The notes beneath the pieces are model-generated. The model was not told the origin of the DNA. It made no database searches and was given only the letters and a program-made list of their open reading frames with translations. A stretch of 64,000 bases of DNA from an uncultured Collinsella sp. (GTDB lineage Bacteria; Actinomycetota; Coriobacteriia; Coriobacteriales; Coriobacteriaceae), in NCBI GenBank assembly GCA_900541015.1, contig UQIB01000009.1, forward strand, positions 10,106 through 74,105. The letters run 5' to 3'. Below, piece after piece: positions 36,987 to 46,794 of the stretch. Made by a program: the position numbers and the translations under genes. The stretch's first letter is position 1, and each line of letters opens with the position of its first letter.

Positions 36987-38438
36987 CTAGAAGCTGACAT
37001 CGAAGCCAGCACCAGCGCCCTCTTCATCGGTGGTCGGCACGCCCTTTGCCTTGTTGTAGGCAAAGATCAAGACGATCGGCACGATGAAGGCGATGAGATT
37101 GCCAGCCACATACCACACGAGCGTCTCGGGCGTAACGATGAGCAGGCCAAGCACGCCGGTCAGACCCTGACCGATGGCGCGCACCTCAAAGAGCTTCACG
37201 AAGGCACCGCCGCAGCCTGCACCGATGCAAGCGCAGATGAACGGGATGATCGAGTAGCGCATGTTTGCAGCAAAGATTGCGGGCTCGGAGATACCGACCA
37301 GCGTCGGGATAAAGGACGACATGCAGATGTTGCGCTCTTTGGAATGCTTCTTGTGAATGAGGTACATGCCGATGGCGCCGCCGCCCTGGGCGATGATGGA
37401 AACCGACCAGATTGCCTGGATGTAGTTGAAGCCAGTCGTGGCAACGAGGTTTGCCTCGATACCCTGGATGAACTGATGCGTACCGGTAACGACGAGCGGC
37501 TGCAGGAATGCGGCAAAGACAAAGGCACCGAAGACGCCCATCCTGTTGTACAGGATATCGATTACGCCGGCGAGGACGTCGCCGATCAGGTTGCCGAGCG
37601 GGCCGAACACGGTGAACAGGGCGACGTTAGCAAGAATCAGGGTAACGGTCGGGACAAAGACGAACGAAACGACCTCGGGGATGTACTTCTGGGCAATCTT
37701 CTCGACCTTGGCCATAAACCAGGCAGTCAGGATTGCAGGGAACACGCCGCCCTGGAAAGCAACCATGGGAATGGAGAGCGGACCGAAGTTCCAGTACTCA
37801 GCACCCGTCGGGTCCATAACGAACGTGTTACGGTTCATAAGGCTCGGGTGAACCATGACGATACCGACGAGGATGCCCAGGATCGGGTTACCGCCAAAAC
37901 GCTTGACCGCGCTGTACATAACCAGGACAGGTAGGTAGTCAAACGTGGTGGCGATAATGGCAAAGAAGCTTGCGAGGTTCTTGAGGAACTCGCTGTGATC
38001 GGCGAGGCTGCCCTCCATGCCAAAGAGGCCGTTGGCAACGATCAGCGACTTAAGGCCGATGATGATAGCAGCGCCGACGAAAGCGGGAATGATGGGGATA
38101 AAGATGTCCGAGAATACCTTGAGGACCGAGAAGAACTTGCCCTTCTTGTCCGCCTCGGCGCCCTTGACCTCGGAAGCGCTGATCTCCTTAACGCCCGTCA
38201 GAGCCATAAACTCATCGTAAACCTTGTTGACGGTACCGGTACCGAAGATGATCATGAGCTGGCCGCTGTTGTACAGCACGCCCTTGACGCCATCGATGTT
38301 CTCGAGCTCGGCCTTGTTGTACTTGCTCGTATCCTTGAGCACCAGACGCAGACGCGTAACGCAATGCGTGGCGCCCTCGATGTTCTCCAGACCGCCGACG
38401 TTATCGACGACTTGCTGAGACACTACTTTGTAGTCCAT
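36987..38438 (-). CDS. scrA: PTS transporter EIIBC, sucrose/trehalose (glucose) family
   Basis: A 483-residue fused EIIB-EIIC permease. The phosphocysteine of EIIB is in THCVTRLRLVLKD (residue about 26). The EIIC part from about residue 100 has some ten membrane segments, with a MVHPSLMNRN motif. No EIIA domain follows, so phosphate must come from another EIIA. The ATG at 38438 sits behind GGAGAGGAAC; a first ATG at 38450 lacks spacing. Sucrose is inferred from the flanking GH32 genes. Confidence 0.88.
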   Translation of the reverse strand: MDYKVVSQQVVDNVGGLENIEGATHCVTRLRLVLKDTSKYNKAELENIDGVKGVLYNSGQLMIIFGTGTVNKVYDEFMALTGVKEISASEVKGAEADKKGKFFSVLKVFSDIFIPIIPAFVGAAIIIGLKSLIVANGLFGMEGSLADHSEFLKNLASFFAIIATTFDYLPVLVMYSAVKRFGGNPILGILVGIVMVHPSLMNRNTFVMDPTGAEYWNFGPLSIPMVAFQGGVFPAILTAWFMAKVEKIAQKYIPEVVSFVFVPTVTLILANVALFTVFGPLGNLIGDVLAGVIDILYNRMGVFGAFVFAAFLQPLVVTGTHQFIQGIEANLVATTGFNYIQAIWSVSIIAQGGGAIGMYLIHKKHSKERNICMSSFIPTLVGISEPAIFAANMRYSIIPFICACIGAGCGGAFVKLFEVRAIGQGLTGVLGLLIVTPETLVWYVAGNLIAFIVPIVLIFAYNKAKGVPTTDEEGAGAGFDVSF

Positions 38439-38483
38439 GTTCCTCTCCATTCCTTTACGAAATCATAAGACGTTTTGATGCCA

Positions 38484-39866
38484 TTACAGAGACGCGATCG
38501 TTGCATTTGCGCACTTAAGCGTACCGTCGGTGACCGTCAGCGCCACACCCTGGCCCCGCTTATTGCAGAATCGAGCGTTAAGCGCAACATCATCGACAAA
38601 GATGGTCGCGATATCGTCGTCAACGACCAGGCGCACATGATGAGTGCCCTCGCCCTTAAAGAACAACGGACGCTCGAGGCCCATGTTGTTGACCTGGAAC
38701 CACGGATACTGGGGGGCCGCCGTAAACTCGAGCTTGCCCTCACGCAGGTTGGCGCGGAACTCATAGGCAAGACCGGACTCGGCGTCCTCGGCAAGCTTCA
38801 CCGAGAAGCCGGCAGCGTCACCGGCGAGCTCGATGTCGGCATCGAGCATATAGGTGGAACCGGCATCCGCGGCGAGCACCTGCTCGACCTTGCCCGACTC
38901 GCAGGAGAGCTCAAAGGCCTCGACTGCCTTAGCCTCGCCAAAGGCGCCAAGCATGCTGTCAGGAAGCTTGGTGCCGAGCGTTCCGTCGGCACGCTGAACG
39001 ATCTCGAGGGGCATAAAGGTGCCACCCCACAGGTAAGAGCTGGGGTCGCCGCCCTCGTCACGCGTAGGAACCCAACCAAAGAGAACGCGGCGCTCGCCGT
39101 CAAATGCGGTACGCGCGGCATAGTACGCGCGGCCATCGAAGGAATCGTCCGCAGGAGTGATCCAAGGACCGTTGATAGAGCGAGACATGCGGTAACGGGT
39201 CTTGTTGCCATCACTGTACTCGGAGAACACCAGATACCACCAGTCGCCCATCTTAAAGAGATCAGGCATCTCGAACATGGTGTACAGGCCCGGATTCCAC
39301 CAGTCGCCCTGGAACTCCCAGGTATCCAGGTCCTTGGAGGTGAACTTGACCAGACGACCGGTCATCAGACGCTTGTCCTCGCCCACACGCGTGCCGAGGA
39401 TGAGCATGTACTCTTCGTTCTCCTCATCCCAAAGCACAAAGGGATCGCGCCAGTTGCGGTCATCGTAACCCTCCTGGGGCGGAAGCAGCGTCTCGGCGAT
39501 GTTCTTCTCCCACTTGACGGCGTCGTCACTCGTTGCGTGAAGAAGAACCTGCTTCATCAAGCGTGCCTTGACCTTATCGCGATTGCAACCAGTGTAGAGC
39601 GCATGGTACTTGTCGCCCACCTTAAACACCGTGCCGGCATAAACATACTGGTCGACTTCCTCGTCGCCGCCACGCTCAAGGCTCTCGCCAAAGTCTTTGT
39701 AATTGACGAAGTCCTTGGTTGTCGCGAGTGCCCAGCCAAACGGCTCTCCGAAAGGTCCGGGGTTTCGCGTGTCACGCTGATGATAGAGATAGAACGTGCC
39801 GTCCTCGCCGTACGGCATGATGTCGCCCACCCAAATTCCCTCAGGCTGGTAATACACCTTGTGCAT
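38484..39866 (-). CDS. GH32-family beta-fructosidase, divergent active-site wording
   Basis: A 460-residue protein of the GH32/GH43 clan. The nucleophile region reads GIWVGDIMPYG instead of WMNDPNG but keeps the Asp; NWRDPFVLWD and the Glu of MFEMPDLFK supply the other two acids. A C-terminal beta-sandwich starts near residue 320. Such variants occur in fructan or fructosyl-oligosaccharide operons. It is first in the operon (GH32, PTS, GH32). RBS GGGAAGGAAG lies before the ATG at 39866. Confidence 0.85.
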   Translation of the reverse strand: MHKVYYQPEGIWVGDIMPYGEDGTFYLYHQRDTRNPGPFGEPFGWALATTKDFVNYKDFGESLERGGDEEVDQYVYAGTVFKVGDKYHALYTGCNRDKVKARLMKQVLLHATSDDAVKWEKNIAETLLPPQEGYDDRNWRDPFVLWDEENEEYMLILGTRVGEDKRLMTGRLVKFTSKDLDTWEFQGDWWNPGLYTMFEMPDLFKMGDWWYLVFSEYSDGNKTRYRMSRSINGPWITPADDSFDGRAYYAARTAFDGERRVLFGWVPTRDEGGDPSSYLWGGTFMPLEIVQRADGTLGTKLPDSMLGAFGEAKAVEAFELSCESGKVEQVLAADAGSTYMLDADIELAGDAAGFSVKLAEDAESGLAYEFRANLREGKLEFTAAPQYPWFQVNNMGLERPLFFKGEGTHHVRLVVDDDIATIFVDDVALNARFCNKRGQGVALTVTDGTLKCANATIASL

Positions 39867-39912
39867 CCGAGACTTCCTTCCCACGTGATACTAACTCGGT
39901 ACAACTGCAAGA

Positions 39913-39999
39913 TATGTCAATCGTTTTCATATGTCAAACGTTTTCACACCAATACGTCTTTTCGCAGTTCCAGTCGTCGGCAAACGGTTGACATATGCC
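39913..39999. promoter_or_regulatory. Cluster of LacI-type operators upstream of the fructoside operon
   Basis: TATGTCAATCGTTTTCA (39913-39929) and TATGTCAAACGTTTTCA (39930-39946) are adjacent direct copies of a site with the central CG step of LacI operators; GGCAAACGGTTGACATA (39979-39995) is a third in the other orientation. On the minus strand TTGACA elements lie in the sites, so binding would cover the promoter. Confidence 0.75.
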
Positions 40000-40049
40000 G
40001 GCGAACGGTCATCAGAGGCGTTTGAGGAATTCTTTTGGCACGGGATGAA

Positions 40050-41060
40050 CTACGCGGTTTTGCCCTCAATGAGTTCAACGGGGAGCTTGGTATTCGATTC
40101 GGGCTTTTCACCGTTAACAAGAGCGATGATGGATTGCGCCGCGAGCTCTCCGATGCGATCGATATCTTGACGAACGGTTGTTAAGTCAGGCATAAACGTC
40201 ATAGTGCGGCGGGCGCCATCCGCGCCCACGACCTTAATATCGTCCGGAGCGCTCAAGCCGCGCCGCTTCATCACGTTGAGGCAGATGGCCGCCATCGTGT
40301 CGTCTCCCGCAAAGATGCCGTCAATATCGGGGTTCTCATCGAGGATCTTCGCAACGACCGCACTCTTTTCGTCGTCGGACTTAACGAACTCGACCTCACG
40401 AACAAGCGCGGGCAAACCGGCCTGCTCCACAACATCGTGGTAGGCATCGGTACGCTTATTGGCAGGCATACGCATGCGGCTATTGTTGCGCAGGCACAAG
40501 ATGCGCGAACACCCGTCATCGATCAGGCGACGCGTGGCAAGTTCGCCGATGCCATAGCTGTCGCTCGCAATCTGAACAGAGGTCTCGCCAAGGTCGCAGT
40601 CGATACCAACCAGACTCAAGCCCATCTCGGCATACGCCTCGGCACCGATATTAAGCGAGTTGACGATGACGCCATCAACCATATTGCGCCGAAGCATATC
40701 GATATAAGAACGCTCAAGATCAGGTCGATTGGCGCTATTGCACAGCAACATCTTAAAACCGTTTTCGGCCAGGGTACGCTCAACGGCTTGGACCGCTTGG
40801 GCATGAAACGGGCTGCTGACATAGGGGACGATCATACCTATTAGATTCAGGCGACCGTTGAGCATGGCACGGGCGATATCGTTGGGCGTATAGTTGATGC
40901 GCTTCATCGCGGCATGGACCTTATCGCGGGTCTCTTGGCTAATATAGCCACGATTATTAAGCACACGAGATACCGTAGTAGGCGAAACCCCCGCCACCGC
41001 CGCAACTTCCTTGATGCCAGGCTTAGCCGTATCCTTAGAACGAGCACTCTCGCGAGCCAT
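40050..41060 (-). CDS. LacI family transcriptional regulator of the fructoside operon
   Basis: A 336-residue repressor. The N-terminal helix-turn-helix is GIKEVAAVAGVSPTTVSRVLNNRG with hinge helix NDIARAMLNGR, followed by a periplasmic-binding-protein-like sugar domain (IDGIFAGDDTMAAICLNVMKRRG). It is located upstream of and in line with the GH32-PTS-GH32 operon, whose promoter carries matching operators. A further operator-like site precedes its own start, suggesting autoregulation. The ATG at 41060 follows GGGGGAGGG. Confidence 0.92.
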   Translation of the reverse strand: MARESARSKDTAKPGIKEVAAVAGVSPTTVSRVLNNRGYISQETRDKVHAAMKRINYTPNDIARAMLNGRLNLIGMIVPYVSSPFHAQAVQAVERTLAENGFKMLLCNSANRPDLERSYIDMLRRNMVDGVIVNSLNIGAEAYAEMGLSLVGIDCDLGETSVQIASDSYGIGELATRRLIDDGCSRILCLRNNSRMRMPANKRTDAYHDVVEQAGLPALVREVEFVKSDDEKSAVVAKILDENPDIDGIFAGDDTMAAICLNVMKRRGLSAPDDIKVVGADGARRTMTFMPDLTTVRQDIDRIGELAAQSIIALVNGEKPESNTKLPVELIEGKTA

Positions 41061-41080
41061 AGCACCCTCCCCCATCAACA

Positions 41081-41097
41081 TGTCATACGTTTACATA
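41081..41097. promoter_or_regulatory. LacI-type operator in front of the lacI-family gene
   Basis: TGTCATACGTTTACATA matches the sites at 39913-39946 in the core TGTCAnACGTTTnCA and lies 20 bases before the start codon. Confidence 0.65.
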
Positions 41098-41184
41098 CGA
41101 ACAAAGCATACCCCAACAAGAGCGGGAAGACGGTAACAGTACAAGTAAGTAAACGACTCATCCAAATAATTAGGAGAGTTCCGC

Positions 41185-41364
41185 CTAAGGGGTGACTACA
41201 CAGGACCCAGCCGGGGCTGTTTGGGCTACCTCCCAAAACATTCCGCAGGACGCAAAGGGCTCCGCCGCGCGAAGCGCGCAGCGGAGCCCTTTGCATGTCC
41301 GAGGACGTTTTGGGAGGTAGCCCAAACAGCCCCGGCGATCCTGCGGGAGTTAAATCCCTTTAGA
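41185..41364 (-). other. Stop-codon-anchored nested palindrome after the glycyl-radical domain gene
   Basis: The middle arms 41211-41239 and 41307-41335 are perfect complements over 29 bases. The inner stem CAAAGGGCTCCGC/GCGGAGCCCTTTG is capped by a smaller GCGC-GAA-GCGC stem. Outer pairing (CTAAGGGG with CCCTTTAG, and CAGGACC with GATCCTG) reaches the stop codon at 41360. Read with the gene, internal loops are CGTCCTCGGACATG and CGTCCTGCGGAA, identical to those after pfkA. Confidence 0.87.
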
Positions 41365-41611
41365 ACTTGTCGTGGAAGGTACGCGCAATGACCTCGTCCT
41401 GCTGCTCCTTGGTGAGCGTGTGGAAGTTCACGGCATAGCCGGAAACGCGGATGGTCAGCTGCGGGTACTTCTCGGGGTGAGCCTGAGCGTCGAGCAGCGT
41501 CTCACGGTTGAAGACGTTGATGTTCAGGTGGTGGCCACCCTTCTCGGCGTAAGCGTCGAGCATGTGGACCAGGTTATCGGCCTGGGTCTCGGAAACTTCA
41601 GAAACCTTCAT
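41360..41611 (-). CDS. grcA: Separate glycyl-radical domain of pyruvate formate-lyase (GrcA-like)
   Basis: An 83-residue protein corresponding to the C-terminal glycyl-radical domain of PFL: HHLNINVFNRETLLDAQ, HPEKYPQLTIRVSGYAVNF with the radical Gly in RVSGYA, and LTKEQQDEVIARTFHDKF. It has its own RBS (AAGGAG) and ATG at 41611, 85 bases behind the PFL stop. The upstream PFL lacks exactly this domain, so here it is probably an obligatory subunit and not a spare part as in E. coli. Confidence 0.92.
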   Translation of the reverse strand: MKVSEVSETQADNLVHMLDAYAEKGGHHLNINVFNRETLLDAQAHPEKYPQLTIRVSGYAVNFHTLTKEQQDEVIARTFHDKF

Positions 41612-41633
41612 AATGTGTCTCCTTCGATTAATA

Positions 41634-41695
41634 GGCGCCGGCCGAAACCGGCGCACTAATCAGTAATCGTTATTGTTAGTATAGCACTAACAATA
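41634..41695 (-). terminator. Two hairpins between pflB and the glycyl-radical domain gene
   Basis: TATTGTTAGT/ACTAACAATA (41671-41695) follows the pflB stop directly, and GCGCCGG/CCGGCGC (41635-41654) lies 23 bases before the next start codon. They may tune the ratio of the two polypeptides or stabilise the message. Confidence 0.65.
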
Positions 41696-41696
41696 G

Positions 41697-43748
<2,052 letters not shown>

Positions 43749-44142
43749 TGTGTAACCACGCTCCTAGTTACGTGTAATGCGGCGCTCTCTCACACCGCTG
43801 CTTATTGAATTCTTGAATGTTCGGCTTGCACTACCGGCTTCTTCCGTTCTTCACCACACGCTGGTGCAGAGAAAACGTTTGTCCACCTTGGAACTACAAC
43901 CCAAAACCCAAGATTTCACCCGTCTGAGAAGGATAACATAGCGACCCTCTCCATCTGGGCTGTTATATGTTTCTTTTTTTATATCATAAGGGCGTTTTTT
44001 ACAAACCCGCAGGAAATGCGAGCGCGAACAACTACCGTTCACCGATTTGTATGTTATTTTTCCTTGCCTTTGTACGACGTTCGCTCTAGCTGTTATGCCA
44101 GCTTTAGCAGGGTAAAGTGTCTCAGAGACCCTACAGAAACTG
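43749..44142. other. pflB upstream region
   Basis: About 390 bases without a gene. On the minus strand TATGATATAA and other AT-rich stretches around 43970-43990 could be -10 boxes, and a long untranslated leader of some 200 bases would follow. No clear FNR, Rex or CcpA site was recognised. The frames crossing it do not look coding. Confidence 0.4.
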
Positions 44143-44176
44143 CAGGGCGGCCACGGGATCCCCCGTGGCCGCCCTG
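44143..44176 (-). terminator. Terminator-like hairpin after the KdgT-type permease gene
   Basis: CAGGGCGGCCACGGG and its complement form a 15-base perfect stem with a four-base loop, 38 bases beyond the stop codon. Confidence 0.8.
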
Positions 44177-44214
44177 TGGCGTGACTAGTTTTTAGCTTTG
44201 ATTGCCGCTTGGCA

Positions 44215-45234
44215 TTAGGCGGCTGAGGCGGCCTTGTCGGTCGTTGCCTTGCTATCGCCGTTGCCCTGGCCCTCAAAATGCTTGTAGCACCAGCTGGTGA
44301 CCAGCGGGGTCAAAATAGCCGTCACGATTGCGCAGGCAGCAACCTGTGCCGTGGCCGTCGCGAGCACCGCGCCGCCGTACATGGCCCCGTTGACGCTTGC
44401 CATGGCAGCAGGCGTGGCCACATTGGCTCCGGCGCAGCTCGAAATGGCCGCACCTGCGACACCCGTACCACCCGTGAGCTTATCGACCGCGATGACGGGA
44501 ATTGCAAAGACCACCGAGCAGATCACGCCGAGCAGAATACCGGGAAGACCGCCATTAATGAGCTGGCCAAAGGTCATGGTCGAGCCCATGGCAAAGAAGA
44601 CGAGCACGATGATGGCGGAAAGTGCCGGTGCCATCATCTTCTTAAAGCTCGGGAAGAGGTTGCCCAGAATAATGCCGACGACGATCGGCAGGATGGCGCC
44701 CACGAGCGACCAGCCGATCGGAGCCTGACCGGCAGCGCCGAGCACGATCATCGTGACCGGAGGGCCGACAACCAGCGTGGTGATGGCGACGGCGCCACGC
44801 TCGGCCTCATTGCCCATGGTGCCCATCAGACCAGCGTACATAGCGTTGTTGGCGCCGGTGCAAGCCGCCAGCATCACCATGGCAGAGATGCCAAACAGGT
44901 TGTCGTTGAACACATAAAGGATGAGCAGCGACACGGCAACGACCACGATCTGCTTGACGGCGATGATGATGGCGCCGCGTGCAGCGGCGGCAGGAGCACT
45001 CTTAAACGAAATCGTCGTACCGACGATGAGCAAAAAAGCGCCCACGAGCGGGCCTGCGCCCTGCTGGGTCATACCAAGCGTAAAGCTGCCGAGCGTTTTG
45101 AACAGGTCGGGGAATAGCGTGTTGAGCAGGCAGCCCAGCAAAAGCGGCACCAAAATATTGGCACCCGGGATGGAGGACATCTTAAAGAACGGCTCCTTTG
45201 CCGCCGGCGCCTCCACCGCAGTCGATTCACTCAT
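44215..45234 (-). CDS. 2-keto-3-deoxygluconate permease family transporter
   Basis: A 339-residue membrane protein of the KdgT family (proton symporters of 2-keto-3-deoxygluconate). Ten or so hydrophobic helices; motifs PGANILVPLLLGCLLN, GTTISFKSAPAAAARGA, ACTGANNAMYAGLMG and SCAGANVATPAAMA. The ATG at 45234 follows AAAGGAG. An SDR gene upstream on the same strand could supply a sugar-acid oxidoreductase, but no KDG kinase or aldolase is nearby, so the substrate is inferred only from family. Confidence 0.87.
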   Translation of the reverse strand: MSESTAVEAPAAKEPFFKMSSIPGANILVPLLLGCLLNTLFPDLFKTLGSFTLGMTQQGAGPLVGAFLLIVGTTISFKSAPAAAARGAIIIAVKQIVVVAVSLLILYVFNDNLFGISAMVMLAACTGANNAMYAGLMGTMGNEAERGAVAITTLVVGPPVTMIVLGAAGQAPIGWSLVGAILPIVVGIILGNLFPSFKKMMAPALSAIIVLVFFAMGSTMTFGQLINGGLPGILLGVICSVVFAIPVIAVDKLTGGTGVAGAAISSCAGANVATPAAMASVNGAMYGGAVLATATAQVAACAIVTAILTPLVTSWCYKHFEGQGNGDSKATTDKAASAA

Positions 45235-45291
45235 ATATATCTCCTTTGGATGCATGCGAATCGTAGCCGCACGCGCCTATGTCAGAAAGAA

Positions 45292-45323
45292 GGCGACGGT
45301 CCCGAGTCGCAGGAGCCGTCGCC
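45292..45323 (-). terminator. Terminator between SDR and permease genes
   Basis: GGCGACGG and CCGTCGCC pair around 16 bases; on the minus strand TTCTTTCT follows. It lies 20 bases behind the SDR stop codon. Confidence 0.75.
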
Positions 45324-45342
45324 GAATAATCATCGCGGGGTA

Positions 45343-46092
45343 TTACCCGTCCAGGACGATGCCGCCGTCGCAGTCACCGATCTCGCCGTTCACGAAGCTG
45401 GCGAGGTCGGAAGCGAAGAACAGCACCATCTGCGCAGGCTCGCTGGCCTGGGCAGCGCGGCCCAGAGGAATACCGTTGATGATGCGCTGAGAGTTCTCGT
45501 CAGAGAGAATCGAGGTCATATCGGTCAACGTGAGCGACGGGCACACGGCGTTGCAGCGAACGCCAAACTTGCCGCCCTCCTTGGCGACCGCCTTGGTAAG
45601 GCCGTTGACACCGGCCTTGGAGCTCGCGTAGGCAGCGGTGCCAAGCAGGCCGCCGCCGATCTTGCCAGCAACGGAGCTCACGTTGACGATAGTGCCGGCA
45701 TGAGCCGCCTTAAAGTGCGGGTACACGGCGTTCATCATAGTGAAGGTACCGTTGAGGTTGATGTCGATGGTGCGACGCCACTCGGTGTCATCGATCTCGT
45801 CGAACTTCTTGGTGCTGATGACGCCAGCGCAGTTGATCAGAATGTTGGTTTGAGGCAGGTCCGTAAAAATCTGCTCGACGGTCTCGCGCGCCTTGGGCGC
45901 ATCGGCGACATCGAGCTGATAGAACTTGTTGCCCTCGCCAAGCTCGGCCACAGCGGCCTCGCCCTTAGCAGCGTTCCTTGCGATGAGCGCGACGTGTCCG
46001 CCGCCCGCGACGATGCCCTTGGCGATCTCGAGGCCAATGCCCTGAGTACCACCCGTGACAATCGCGGTCTTACCCGTGAAGTCAAATGCCAT
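45343..46092 (-). CDS. Short-chain dehydrogenase/reductase
   Basis: A 249-residue classical SDR. Nucleotide motif TGGTQGIG, structural NCAGV, Ser in VSSVAGKIGG and catalytic Tyr-x3-Lys in AYASSKAGVNGL. It resembles 3-oxoacyl-ACP reductase or gluconate/2-deoxy-gluconate dehydrogenases; its neighbour KdgT favours the latter weakly. The ATG at 46092 has AAAGGGGGATGGAG before it; the frame extends to 46209 without a better start. Confidence 0.85.
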   Translation of the reverse strand: MAFDFTGKTAIVTGGTQGIGLEIAKGIVAGGGHVALIARNAAKGEAAVAELGEGNKFYQLDVADAPKARETVEQIFTDLPQTNILINCAGVISTKKFDEIDDTEWRRTIDINLNGTFTMMNAVYPHFKAAHAGTIVNVSSVAGKIGGGLLGTAAYASSKAGVNGLTKAVAKEGGKFGVRCNAVCPSLTLTDMTSILSDENSQRIINGIPLGRAAQASEPAQMVLFFASDLASFVNGEIGDCDGGIVLDG

Positions 46093-46298
46093 GACTCCAT
46101 CCCCCTTTATGTAAGGTGTCTCCTTGCGGGAAGTTGGAGCATCGCACGTGGCGATTATATGAGTCCCAGTCGTCATGGTGGTGACAACCCCTCGCCTAAC
46201 CGCGGGCATAATAGTTCTTTGAAACGCTTCAGCAATTGAATGATTTTAAGTCTTAATGAGCTCTTAATATTGCCCACTGTATGAGGCCCGCGTATGGG

Positions 46299-46356
46299 GG
46301 TATCATCTTCCACCGAAAATAGTTTCTAGTGTTAGGGGTTTTCGGTGGAAGATACC
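46299..46356. promoter_or_regulatory. Palindrome overlapping the marR start codon
   Basis: ATCTTCCACCGAAAA (46305-46319) and TTTTCGGTGGAAGAT (46339-46353) are exact inverted repeats; pairing can extend outward with a three-base bulge. The GTG start at 46345 lies in the right arm and the ribosome binding site AGGGG (46334-46338) in the loop. It could be an autoregulatory MarR operator or an RNA hairpin controlling initiation. Confidence 0.7.
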
Positions 46357-46794
46357 GATTTCCATGAGCTTGGGCGTCAGCTCTTTACCGAGTTTGGCAG
46401 CATGCACCAGCGCGTTTCGCGCTTTGCCGACCAGGCTCTGGGTGGCGAGATGGCCGTCATGCGCGCCCTCATGCGCGCCGGCGGCTCGCTCACGCCGAGC
46501 GAACTCGCCGATCGTGCCTGGGTCTCGAGCGCCCGCATCGCCAATATCCTGCGCGCCCTCGAGGCCAAGGGCTGGGTCGAGCGCGAGCACTCAAAGACCG
46601 ACCGTCGTCGCGTACACGTCACGGTGACCGACAAAGGATTCCAGGTTATCGAAATCAAACGTCGGGAATTCGAGGACCGCACCGCGGCCTTCCTCGAGCA
46701 GCTTGGCGAAACAGATACCCAAGAGATGGTGCGCCTTCTTAGACGTGCCAACGAAATTATCGACCGCAATCAAGAAAGGAGAGATGCCGAGTGA
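46345..46794 (+). CDS. MarR family transcriptional regulator
   Basis: A 149-residue winged-helix regulator. LTPSELADRAWVSSARIANIL is the DNA-binding helix pair, followed by ALEAKGWVEREHSKTDRRRVHVTVT, the wing. It starts with GTG behind AGGGG and overlaps the first ABC exporter gene by four bases, so regulator and transporter form one operon. Drug- or metabolite-responsive repression of the exporter is the usual arrangement. Confidence 0.92.
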   Translation: MEDTDFHELGRQLFTEFGSMHQRVSRFADQALGGEMAVMRALMRAGGSLTPSELADRAWVSSARIANILRALEAKGWVEREHSKTDRRRVHVTVTDKGFQVIEIKRREFEDRTAAFLEQLGETDTQEMVRLLRRANEIIDRNQERRDAE

